In this document: in pieces, positions 57,629-64,000 of the stretch
How positions within the stretch are numbered: position 1 is the stretch's first letter
Layout of the letters: each line of letters opens with the position of its first letter
Assembly: GCA_036501535.1 (NCBI GenBank)
Contig: DASYAE010000181.1
Span: 1 to 64,000 of the forward strand
Direction: 5' to 3'
Length of the DNA: 64,000 nt
From: DASYAE01 sp036501535
GTDB taxonomy: Bacteria > Actinomycetota > Actinomycetes > Streptomycetales > Catenulisporaceae
The notes under the pieces: model-generated
The model's input: only the letters and a program-made list of their open reading frames with translations
Databases searched by the model: none
What the model was told of the DNA's origin: nothing
Position numbers and translations under genes: made by a program

Positions 57629-58420
57629 TTGACTGCGGACCAGAACGACCCCGGGGACATACCACCCGGCCTGGTGCTTCCGCCGGCGCTGCTCGGACTG
57701 GCCGAGGCGAACAGCCTCGGCGCGCTGCGGAAGATGTACCGGCCGGCGCACGACGCGCTGTTCCGGACACAGGCCACCAGGGACCGCCGGATCCTGCTCT
57801 TCCAGCAGGGATTCCTGCACGCCACCGGCCCGACCACGGCCGACGCCTACCGCTGGGACCACGTCACCGAGGTCTACCAGAACGCCGTCGACCACTACCA
57901 GAACGGCCGGTACCAGTACACGTCGGTGCTGTTCCAGCTGGTGCTGCTGGACGGCAGCCGGTTCAAGCTGGACGGCTCTTTCCGCGGCGCCCGCGCGCTT
58001 GGCTCGCACATCAACGCGGCGGTCTCCAGCGTGCTGCTGCCGGCGGCCGAGGCGGCCCTGGCCCAGGGCGCCACGCTGCCGTTCGGCCCGCTGGGCCTTA
58101 GCGCGCAGGCGCTGGCGCCGAAGAAGCGCGGGCCGATCCCGTGGACGCAGATCCGGCTGGTCAAGCCGATCCGCGGGTACGTGCACGTGTTCGTGTACGG
58201 CAAGGACAAGTCGGTGCTGAACGTGAACTGCAGCCAGGTGCCCAACCTGCCGCTGTTCAGCCATCTGGCGGACCGTTATGCCGGGAAGGCGGCCCGGACG
58301 CCGATTCCGGCGCAGCGGGACCACAGCGCCGGCAGCGGCATCGCGGGCGGTGCGATCGGGGACGTGGGAGAAGTCGGCGAAGTCAGGGACGTCGGCGAGG
58401 TCGGCGAGGTGGAGCTTTAG
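57629..58420 (+). CDS. DUF6585 family protein
   Basis: A 263-residue protein of an actinobacterial family of unknown function. The first half has LGALRKMYRPAHDALFRTQA and RRILLFQQGFLHATGPT, a PH-like beta-rich region. The second has TQIRLVKPIRGYVHVFVYGK. It has no signal peptide or membrane helix. The C-terminus is a Gly/Val/Glu repeat (GDVGEVGEVRDVGEVGEVEL). TTG 57629 is chosen because GGAGG (57619-57623) lies at the right distance; GTG 57608 is the alternative. A 14-bp duplication spans the stop codon. Confidence 0.7.
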   Translation: MTADQNDPGDIPPGLVLPPALLGLAEANSLGALRKMYRPAHDALFRTQATRDRRILLFQQGFLHATGPTTADAYRWDHVTEVYQNAVDHYQNGRYQYTSVLFQLVLLDGSRFKLDGSFRGARALGSHINAAVSSVLLPAAEAALAQGATLPFGPLGLSAQALAPKKRGPIPWTQIRLVKPIRGYVHVFVYGKDKSVLNVNCSQVPNLPLFSHLADRYAGKAARTPIPAQRDHSAGSGIAGGAIGDVGEVGEVRDVGEVGEVEL

Positions 58421-58434
58421 AGGTGGAGCTGTAG
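58407..58434. repeat. 14-bp tandem duplication across the DUF6585 stop codon
   Basis: AGGTGGAGCTTTAG (58407-58420), containing the stop, is followed at once by AGGTGGAGCTGTAG (58421-58434). The upstream 45 bp also consist of degenerate GTCGGCGAG-type units, so the gene end has grown by replication slippage. Confidence 0.7.
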
Positions 58435-58481
58435 CGGGCGCGAGGCCGCGTCGCGGCGGCCATCCGGGCTACGCTCTGCCA

Positions 58482-58937
58482 ATGATCGGTTGGCGCACGG
58501 CCGGCGTCTGGGATCCGGCGACGCCGGGCGTGCTGCGCCTACCTTCGGGGCGGCTCGTGCGCGGCCGCGGTCTGCGCCGCCCGATGCCCGCCGATGCCCC
58601 CGAACCAACCTTTGCGCTCTACCTGACCGGCCGTCAGCCGCCGCCGGTTGCCTGGGAGGCGCGGTGGATCCGGTGGCCCGACTTCCGGCTGCCCTCCGAT
58701 CCGGCCGTGGCCGCCGCGGCACTGCGCGAAGCGTGGGAGCGAGCAAGCGCCGAGCGGGTCGAAGTCGCCTGCGGCGGCGGGGTTGGGCGCACTGGGACCG
58801 CGCTGGCCTGCCTCGCCGTGCTCGACGGCGTCCCCGGTGACGAAGCAGTCGCCTACGTCCGAGCGGGCTACGCCCCTCGGGCGGTCGAGACGCCCTGGCA
58901 GCGCCGCTACGTCACTCGTTTCGGGCAACGGACCTGA
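58482..58937 (+). CDS. Protein-tyrosine-phosphatase-like protein
   Basis: A 151-residue small protein of the cysteine phosphatase type. The P-loop is ACGGGVGRTGTALACL (about residues 100-115), matching Cx5R; the usual His before the Cys is Ala, as in other actinobacterial members I recall. The N-terminal MIGWRTAGVWDPATPGVL and the RWIRWPDFRLPSD segment (a possible general-acid loop with Asp) are consistent with a compact DSP fold. Substrate unknown. ATG 58482 has no clear ribosome site. It converges on the polyprenyl synthase gene. Confidence 0.75.
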   Translation: MIGWRTAGVWDPATPGVLRLPSGRLVRGRGLRRPMPADAPEPTFALYLTGRQPPPVAWEARWIRWPDFRLPSDPAVAAAALREAWERASAERVEVACGGGVGRTGTALACLAVLDGVPGDEAVAYVRAGYAPRAVETPWQRRYVTRFGQRT

Positions 58938-58948
58938 CCGGCGGTCAG
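58934..58948. terminator. Small hairpin across the phosphatase stop codon
   Basis: Arms CTGACC and GGTCAG with a GGC loop overlap the stop at 58935-58937, ahead of the convergent polyprenyl synthase gene. It is short, so the call is weak. Confidence 0.3.
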
Positions 58949-59001
58949 CTCACGGCGCGTCAGCCGATCGGCCGCCTCAGCCCAGCCGTCAACGCCTGCC
59001 G

Positions 59002-60033
59002 TCACACAGTGCGCGACATCACCAGATCGCACAGGCTCAGCAGCGCCTTCTTCGCCGAGATGTCCGGCAGCGGCTCCAGCAGCGCCCGCGCCTCGTCCGC
59101 GTATCGGGCCACGGTCGCCCGCGCCTGGTCCATCGCCGGGTGCACCCGCAGCGCCGCGATGGCCTCCTCGACCCGCTCGTCCTGCTCGATCGGCGCCGAC
59201 AGCAGCTCGCGCAGCCGCGCCGACTCCGGGTCGCTGGACGCGAGCACGTACAGCGCCGGCAGCGTCGGCACGCCCTCGCGCAGGTCCGTGCCCGGCGTCT
59301 TGCCGAACTGCTCCGGGTCGCCCACCAGGTCGAGCACGTCGTCGGCGAGCTGGAACGCCACCCCGAACACCTCGCCGAACCGGGTCAGCAGCTCCACGTC
59401 CCGCTGCGGCGCCCCGGACAGCAGCGCGCCGAACCGGGCGCTGGTGGCGATCAGCGAGCCGGTCTTGTCCATTAGGACCCTGAGATAGTGGTCGAGCGCC
59501 GCCTCGCCGTCGTCCGGCTGTACACACTCGTTGATCTGGCCGGTCACCAGCCGCTCGAAGGTGACCGCCTGCAGCCGCACCGCCTCCGGCCCGAGGTCGG
59601 CCAGGATCCGCGAGGCGCGGGCGAACAGGAAGTCGCCGGTCAGGATCGCCAGCGAGTTGTCCCAGCGGGCGTTCGCGGTGGCCACGCCGCGGCGCAGCTC
59701 CGCCTCGTCCATCACGTCGTCGTGGTACAGCGTCGCCAGATGCGTGAGTTCCACCACTGCGCCGGCCGGCACGACGCCCGCGGCGCGCGGATCGCCGAAC
59801 TCGGCGGCCATCAGGGTGAGCAGCGGCCGGAACCGCTTGCCCCCCGCGTTCACCAGGTGGATCGCGGTCTGCGCGATCAGCGGGTGGTCGCTGCGGGCCG
59901 ACTCGCGCAGCAGCTCCTCGACCCGGTCGAGGCCGGCCCGGATCCGTTGCTCGAGCTCGGGATCGTCCATCGGCGGCAGGAACTGCGCCGCTGCTCCGGC
60001 GACGGGCACCGGGGCCGGTACCTGCACGCTCAC
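59002..60033 (-). CDS. Polyprenyl diphosphate synthase (trans-isoprenyl, long-chain)
   Basis: A 343-residue enzyme that builds an all-trans prenyl diphosphate, probably the menaquinone side chain. The first Asp-rich motif is LYHDDVMDEAE (Asp105, 106, 109), the second QLADDVLDLVGD; GGKRFRPLLTLM precedes them. Small residues before the first motif (HLATLYHDD) fit a long-chain product, though chain length cannot be fixed. I chose GTG 60033 (MSVQVPAPVPVAG); the frame is open to 60204. It is divergent from mqnA, which supports a menaquinone role. Confidence 0.88.
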   Translation of the reverse strand: MSVQVPAPVPVAGAAAQFLPPMDDPELEQRIRAGLDRVEELLRESARSDHPLIAQTAIHLVNAGGKRFRPLLTLMAAEFGDPRAAGVVPAGAVVELTHLATLYHDDVMDEAELRRGVATANARWDNSLAILTGDFLFARASRILADLGPEAVRLQAVTFERLVTGQINECVQPDDGEAALDHYLRVLMDKTGSLIATSARFGALLSGAPQRDVELLTRFGEVFGVAFQLADDVLDLVGDPEQFGKTPGTDLREGVPTLPALYVLASSDPESARLRELLSAPIEQDERVEEAIAALRVHPAMDQARATVARYADEARALLEPLPDISAKKALLSLCDLVMSRTV

Positions 60034-60163
60034 TTCTTCGCCCCTTACCGCCCTCGGCCGGCAGAGCCGCCGTCCACCTGGGCCCATCGGTCCATGGTCC
60101 GGGGTCAACGCTAGTGCATCGAGGGTGCCGGCTGAACCCGGGGCGCGGCGGCGTAGTGTTCGC

Positions 60164-61009
60164 ATGGTGGACAGACCTCGCTTCGGACACATCCAGTTCC
60201 TCAACTGCGTCCCGATCTACTGGGGCCTGGTCAGGTCGGGCGCGCTGCTCGACCTCGACCTGGTCAAGGACACCCCGGAGCGGCTCTCCGAACAGCTCGT
60301 GGCCGGCGATCTGGACATCGGGCCGATCAGCCTGGTCGAGTACCTGAGGCACGCCGCCGACCTGGTGGTGCTGCCGGACCTCGCGGTCGGCTCGGACGGC
60401 CCGGTCATGTCCTGCAACCTCGTCTCCCAGCTGCCGTTCGACCGGCTCGACCGGGAGCGGGTGGCGCTCGGCTCGACCTCCCGCACCACCGTCCAGCTGG
60501 CCCGGATGGTGCTGCGCGAGCGCTACCGCGTCCAGCCCGATTACTATGCCTGCCCGCCGGATCTGGCCGGGATGATGCAGGAGGCGGCGGCCGGCGTGCT
60601 GATCGGCGACCCGGCGCTGCGGGCCTCGCTCTACGACGCGCCCCGGCTCGGGCTGCGGGTCATGGACCTGGGCGCGGAGTGGAAGGACTGGACCGGCCTG
60701 CCGATGGTCTTCGCGGTCTGGGCGGTGCGGCGCGAGTTCCTGGCCGCCAACCCGGGCCTGACCCGCGAGGTGCACGAGGCCTGTCTGCGCTCGCGCGACC
60801 TTGCGATAAGCGAGGTGGACAAAGTGGCCGAGCACACCGCGCGCTGGGAGGCGTTCGACGCCCGGGTGCTGGAGCGCTACTTCACCACGCTGGACTTCTC
60901 CTTCGGCGAGCGGCAGCTGGCCGGGGTGCGCGAGTTCGCCCGCCGGGTCGGCGACCAGATCGGCATCGACCCCGCCGTGCCGATCGAGCTGTTGGAGCCG
61001 GGCGCGTAG
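60164..61009 (+). CDS. mqnA: Chorismate dehydratase MqnA
   Basis: A 281-residue periplasmic-binding-protein-like enzyme that dehydrates chorismate to 3-[(1-carboxyvinyl)oxy]benzoate, the first futalosine-pathway step. Family motifs are RFGHIQFLNCVPIYWGL, LDIGPISLVEYLRHAADLVV, SRTTVQLARMVL and LIGDPALRA. It has no signal peptide and acts in the cytosol. ATG 60164 has no ribosome site; TAGTGT (60154-60159) just upstream may be a -10 for a leaderless message. mqnC follows after 79 bp on the same strand. Confidence 0.94.
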   Translation: MVDRPRFGHIQFLNCVPIYWGLVRSGALLDLDLVKDTPERLSEQLVAGDLDIGPISLVEYLRHAADLVVLPDLAVGSDGPVMSCNLVSQLPFDRLDRERVALGSTSRTTVQLARMVLRERYRVQPDYYACPPDLAGMMQEAAAGVLIGDPALRASLYDAPRLGLRVMDLGAEWKDWTGLPMVFAVWAVRREFLAANPGLTREVHEACLRSRDLAISEVDKVAEHTARWEAFDARVLERYFTTLDFSFGERQLAGVREFARRVGDQIGIDPAVPIELLEPGA

Positions 61010-61016
61010 TCTGGTC

Positions 61017-61063
61017 GGCAATAAACGGCAATAAGCAGCGCGGTCAGATCAGCTCAGATCAGC
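61017..61063. repeat. Short tandem repeats in the mqnA-mqnC gap
   Basis: Two GGCAATAA copies (61017 and 61027) and two adjacent TCAGATCAGC copies (61044-61063) fill most of the gap. They may be slippage products or binding sites. Confidence 0.5.
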
Positions 61064-61088
61064 ACAGCGAAGGTTGAGGTTCGACGCG

Positions 61089-62309
61089 ATGAGCGGGACG
61101 CCGAAGGGCGCGATCAGCACGGTGAGTGCGTTTGGCGGCGGCCGGCTCGGCGCCCTGCGGGAGCCGCTCGAGCGCGCCGCGGAGGGCGGCCGGCTCACCG
61201 AGCAGGAGGCCGTGGATCTCTACCGGCATGCCCCGCTGCACGAACTGGGCCGGGCCGCCGACGCCGCGCGGCGCAAGCGATACACGGACACCGCGGACAT
61301 CGCGACCTACATCATCGAACGCAACATCAACTACACGAACGTCTGCGTGACGGCGTGTAAGTTCTGCGCGTTCTACGCCCCGCCGAAGTCGGACAAGGGC
61401 TGGTCGCACGATCTGGACGAGATCCTGCGCCGGTGCGGGGAGACGGTCGCGCTCGGCGGCACCCAGATCATGTTCCAGGGCGGCCACCACCCGGACTACG
61501 GGGTCGAGTACTACGAGCGCGCCTTCGCCGCGATCAAGGCCGAGTACCCGCAGCTCGTCATCCACTCGCTGGGCGCCTCCGAGGTGCAGCACATGGCGAC
61601 CGTCTCCGCGGTGCCGATCGAGGAGGCCATCGCGCGGCTCAAGGCCGCGGGCCTCGACTCGTTCGCCGGGGCCGGCGCCGAGCTGCTGCCGCAGCGGCCG
61701 CGCAACGCCATCGCGCCGCTGAAGGAGTCCGGCGAGCGCTGGCTGGAGATCATGGAGACGGCGCACGGGCTGGGCCTGGAGTCGACCTCGACGATGCTGA
61801 TGGGCACCGGGGAGACCAACGCCGAGCGGATAAGGCATCTGGCGATGATCCGCGAGGTGCAGGACCGCACCGGAGGCTTCCGCGCCTTCATCCCGTACAC
61901 CTACCAGCCGGAGAACAACCACCTCAAGGGCCGCACGCAGGCCACCACGCTGGAGTACCTGCGGATGATCGCGATCTCCCGGCTGTTCCTGCACAACGTG
62001 GCGCACATCCAGGGCTCGTGGCTGACCGTCGGCAAGGAGGCGGGGCAGCTGACGCTGCATTATGGGGCGGACGACCTCGGCTCGGTCATGCTGGAGGAGA
62101 ACGTGGTCTCCTCGGCCGGTGCCCGGCACCGCTCCAACCGCATGGAGCTGATCCACCTGATCCGCACCGCCGGGCGCGTTCCGGCGCAGCGCGACACGCT
62201 CTACAACCACCTGGTGGTGCACCGGGACCCGGCCGACGATCCGGCCGACGACCAGGTCCGGTCGCACATCTCCTCCACCGCCCTCCCACTGGTCGACATC
62301 GCGCCCTGA
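61089..62309 (+). CDS. mqnC: Cyclic dehypoxanthinyl futalosine synthase MqnC
   Basis: A 406-residue radical SAM enzyme that cyclises dehypoxanthine futalosine, a late step of the futalosine route. Cluster ligands Cys86, Cys90 and Cys93 are in TNVCVTACKFCAFYAPPKS. TQIMFQGGHHPDYGVEYY, ESTSTMLMGTGETNAERI and FIPYTYQPENNHLKG are MqnC signatures that separate it from MqnE. ATG 61089 follows GAGGT (61076-61080). It forms a likely operon with mqnA. The end converges on a small zinc-ribbon gene. Confidence 0.95.
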   Translation: MSGTPKGAISTVSAFGGGRLGALREPLERAAEGGRLTEQEAVDLYRHAPLHELGRAADAARRKRYTDTADIATYIIERNINYTNVCVTACKFCAFYAPPKSDKGWSHDLDEILRRCGETVALGGTQIMFQGGHHPDYGVEYYERAFAAIKAEYPQLVIHSLGASEVQHMATVSAVPIEEAIARLKAAGLDSFAGAGAELLPQRPRNAIAPLKESGERWLEIMETAHGLGLESTSTMLMGTGETNAERIRHLAMIREVQDRTGGFRAFIPYTYQPENNHLKGRTQATTLEYLRMIAISRLFLHNVAHIQGSWLTVGKEAGQLTLHYGADDLGSVMLEENVVSSAGARHRSNRMELIHLIRTAGRVPAQRDTLYNHLVVHRDPADDPADDQVRSHISSTALPLVDIAP

Positions 62310-62348
62310 CCCTCCCCTCCGCAGTCAGCGGCGCGCGCCCGTCGGGGT

Positions 62349-62684
62349 TCAGATATCCGGCCGGCCGTCGTTGTGCCGGGCGTAGCGCTCGGCGACGAGC
62401 CAGGAGACCCGGCCGCGCTCCCAGCACAGCCGGCAGCTGACCCGCGCCAGCGAGCCGCGCGGCACGATCCGGCCGGTGCCGCCACACGCCGGGCACTGCA
62501 CGATGTACTTGCGCCGTCCCGGCCCGGATCCGGGCGCCGGCCCGGATCCGCCGGGGCCGGCGCCGTCCCGGCCGTCGCCGCCGTGCGTGTCGCCGTTCTT
62601 CTCGGGGCTCGTGCTCATGCGCCGGTCGCCGCGGTCATCGCGGACCGGCCGTCCCCGCCCCTTTCCGACGTCTGTCATGGTCAT
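62349..62684 (-). CDS. Small CxxC zinc-ribbon protein
   Basis: A 111-residue protein of which only the last 55 look folded. CPACGGTGRIVPRG and SCRLCWERGRVSWL give two CxxC knuckles of the DnaJ zinc-finger type, probably binding one zinc. The N-terminal half is Gly/Asp/Pro-rich and disordered. The start is uncertain: ATG 62684 or ATG 62618 (89 residues), neither with a clear ribosome site. Such proteins are seen near mqnC in actinomycetes as far as I recall, but no function is known. Confidence 0.6.
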   Translation of the reverse strand: MTMTDVGKGRGRPVRDDRGDRRMSTSPEKNGDTHGGDGRDGAGPGGSGPAPGSGPGRRKYIVQCPACGGTGRIVPRGSLARVSCRLCWERGRVSWLVAERYARHNDGRPDI

Positions 62685-62882
62685 GGTTCACCAGGCCTCT
62701 CGGATGCTGCTGGGCCGCACTGCGAAGTCGCGGTAGCGTCGAGTGTCGGCACCTGCACGGTATGGACCTCTTGCTTGGTAGCCCCACCGCTTGGCAATTC
62801 CACTGTGCATTTCCCGCACGGCCGGGGGGAGCCGTTGACCGTCCCCGGCCGGACAGGCAACGGAAACCCGAGGACGGCGCTG

Positions 62883-64000
62883 GTGGACCGGAACACAATG
62901 GTCGACGGCGAGTCCCGCCGCGACGGCGGGCCGGACCGCGGTTTCGGCGCGCAGCTGCGCCGCCGCCGCACCGCGGCCGGCCTCTCCCTCGCCGACCTGG
63001 CCGGCCTGGTCCACTACAGCAAGAGCTATCTGAGCCGGATCGAGACCGGGGCCAAGCCGCCTGGCGTCGACCTGGCCCGCCGCTGCGACGCCGTGCTGGA
63101 GGCGGAGGGCTCGCTCGCCGCGCTGGTGCGGGAGGACGAGGAGCCGGGGACCGGGGCCGGGCCGCAGTCCGCCGCCGACGACGGCGCGCTGTGGGCTGAC
63201 GACGAGAGCCAGGTGTGGATCATGGAGCTGTCGCAGGGCGGGGCGAGCCGGTTCACGCCGGTCGGCCGCCGCGCCGCGGCGCCCGGTCCGGCCGGCCTTC
63301 CGGGCGACCAGTCCCTGCTCGGCCTGACGGTGTCTCCGGCGGCGCCGCTCTCGCGGGCGCTGGCGGCAAGGACGGTGCCGGTCGACCCCTTCGTGGTGAT
63401 GTTCGGGCAGTTGCGCCGGCTCGGTCAGGAGGCCAGCCCGGCGATCGTGCTGCCGACGGTGATCGCGCAGGCGCACGCGCTCCAGGGCATCGCCGCCTCG
63501 GCCCGCGGCGGACGGCAGGCCTCGCTGCTGTTACTGGCCGCGCGATATGCCGAATATGCAGGCTGGCTCGCCCAGGAGAGCGGCGACCCGAGGGCGGCGC
63601 TGTGGTGGACCGACCGGGCCGTCGAGATGGCGGCGGCCGCGGACGACCGCGAGATGGGCGCCAACGCCCTGATCCGCCGCGCGGTGGTCGCGCTCTACCG
63701 GGACGACGCGATGCAGACCATCGAGCTGGCCCGGCTGGCGCAGGCCGACCGATCGATCAGCCCCCGGATACGCGGCCTGGCCGCGCTGCAGGAGGCGCAG
63801 GGCCACGCGCTGGCCGGTGACCGGTCGTCCTGCGAGCGGACCCTGGAACAGGGCTCGGTGCTGCTCGACGCGGCGGCCCGGGACGACGCGGCGGTGCTCG
63901 CCCTCGGCCCGATGTCGACCCCTGACTTCGCCGCCGTGATCCGCGGCTGGTGCTACCACGACCTGGGCCGGCCCGAGGCGGCTGCGGACATCCTCGACCC
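62883..64000 (+). CDS. XRE family regulator with TPR-like region (3' end outside window)
   Basis: An open frame from GTG 62883 to the window end, 372 residues visible. Residues 20-75 are a classical XRE helix-turn-helix: AQLRRRRTAAGLSLADLAGL then VHYSKSYLSRIETGAKPP. The region from about 180 on is helical with TPR-like units (LLAARYAEYAGWLAQESGDP). It is a common actinomycete regulator type whose targets are usually unknown. The ATG at 62898 is an alternative start. About 200 bp separate it from the divergent zinc-ribbon gene, with TTGACC at 62835 as a possible -35. Confidence 0.75.
   Translation, partial: MDRNTMVDGESRRDGGPDRGFGAQLRRRRTAAGLSLADLAGLVHYSKSYLSRIETGAKPPGVDLARRCDAVLEAEGSLAALVREDEEPGTGAGPQSAADDGALWADDESQVWIMELSQGGASRFTPVGRRAAAPGPAGLPGDQSLLGLTVSPAAPLSRALAARTVPVDPFVVMFGQLRRLGQEASPAIVLPTVIAQAHALQGIAASARGGRQASLLLLAARYAEYAGWLAQESGDPRAALWWTDRAVEMAAAADDREMGANALIRRAVVALYRDDAMQTIELARLAQADRSISPRIRGLAALQEAQGHALAGDRSSCERTLEQGSVLLDAAARDDAAVLALGPMSTPDFAAVIRGWCYHDLGRPEAAADILD

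Noticed and set aside
1..64000. Mobile elements, integrase or attachment sites, CRISPR arrays
   Set aside because: I found no transposase, integrase, terminal inverted repeats with target duplication, or regularly spaced repeats.

Overview
The window is a chromosomal stretch of a very high-GC actinomycete (Streptomyces-like; I cannot fix the genus). Evidence: GC-saturated third codon positions, many GTG/TTG starts, ATGA/GTGA translational couplings, a 14-subunit nuo operon with actinobacterial-style tails, futalosine-route menaquinone genes, and families largely confined to actinomycetes (DUF4229, DUF574-type methyltransferase, DUF6585, DUF1906). I see no rRNA, tRNA, prophage, insertion sequence or CRISPR array. 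It reads as core chromosome with a few accessory envelope and regulatory genes.

Layout. 1-2 kb: 3' end of mqnE, a GNAT acetyltransferase and a DUF4229 membrane protein. 2-7.2 kb: an M24 peptidase facing nnr, acpS and glmS. 7.4-15.7 kb: a secreted DUF1906 protein, a futalosine-pathway-type deaminase, an unassigned methyltransferase, menG, a lipoprotein with a dimethylformamidase-like domain, a secreted transglycosylase and a geranylgeranyl/menaquinone reductase. 15.8-18.1 kb: a DUF574 methyltransferase and an AhpD/Rrf2 pair. 18.8-35.3 kb: nuoABCDEFGHIJKLMN, preceded by a Rex-type operator and a CRP-like palindrome and closed by a large hairpin. 35.4-41.7 kb: an anti-sigma-type ATPase, a Nudix hydrolase, a TPR regulator, murB, and a divergent tetR/hpnH pair around a perfect operator. 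41.7-54.4 kb: tsaE, an alpha/beta hydrolase, alr, sbcDC, a degenerate L,D-transpeptidase-like membrane protein, then tsaB-rimI-tsaD. 54.5-57.5 kb: meaB, thiolase and methylmalonyl-CoA epimerase. 57.6-64 kb: DUF6585, a phosphatase-like protein, a polyprenyl diphosphate synthase, mqnA, mqnC, a small zinc-ribbon protein and the start of an XRE regulator.

How it fits together. The dominant theme is aerobic respiration. MqnA, MqnE, the putative MqnX and MqnC supply early and middle futalosine-route steps. The polyprenyl synthase can supply the side chain, MenG methylates the ring, and the GGR-type reductase can partly saturate the tail. NDH-1 is the main consumer of the quinone. mqnB and mqnD are not in the window. 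A second theme is cell-wall supply and envelope upkeep (glmS, murB, alr, transglycosylase, degenerate transpeptidase, hpnH). A third is tRNA t6A modification (tsaE, tsaB, tsaD, with rimI). meaB, thiolase and mce form a short acyl-CoA module.

Most informative non-coding signals: the Rex-like and CRP-like sites upstream of nuoA, the 7+7 bp tetR/hpnH operator, the 9-bp motif shared by the rrf2 and ahpD promoters, dyads in the glmS/DUF1906 and thiolase/mce divergent regions, and hairpins that overlap stop codons between convergent genes. I did not find a clearly new multi-gene system. The best candidates for something undescribed are the degenerate L,D-transpeptidase with its long disordered tail and the orphan tetR-hpnH module.
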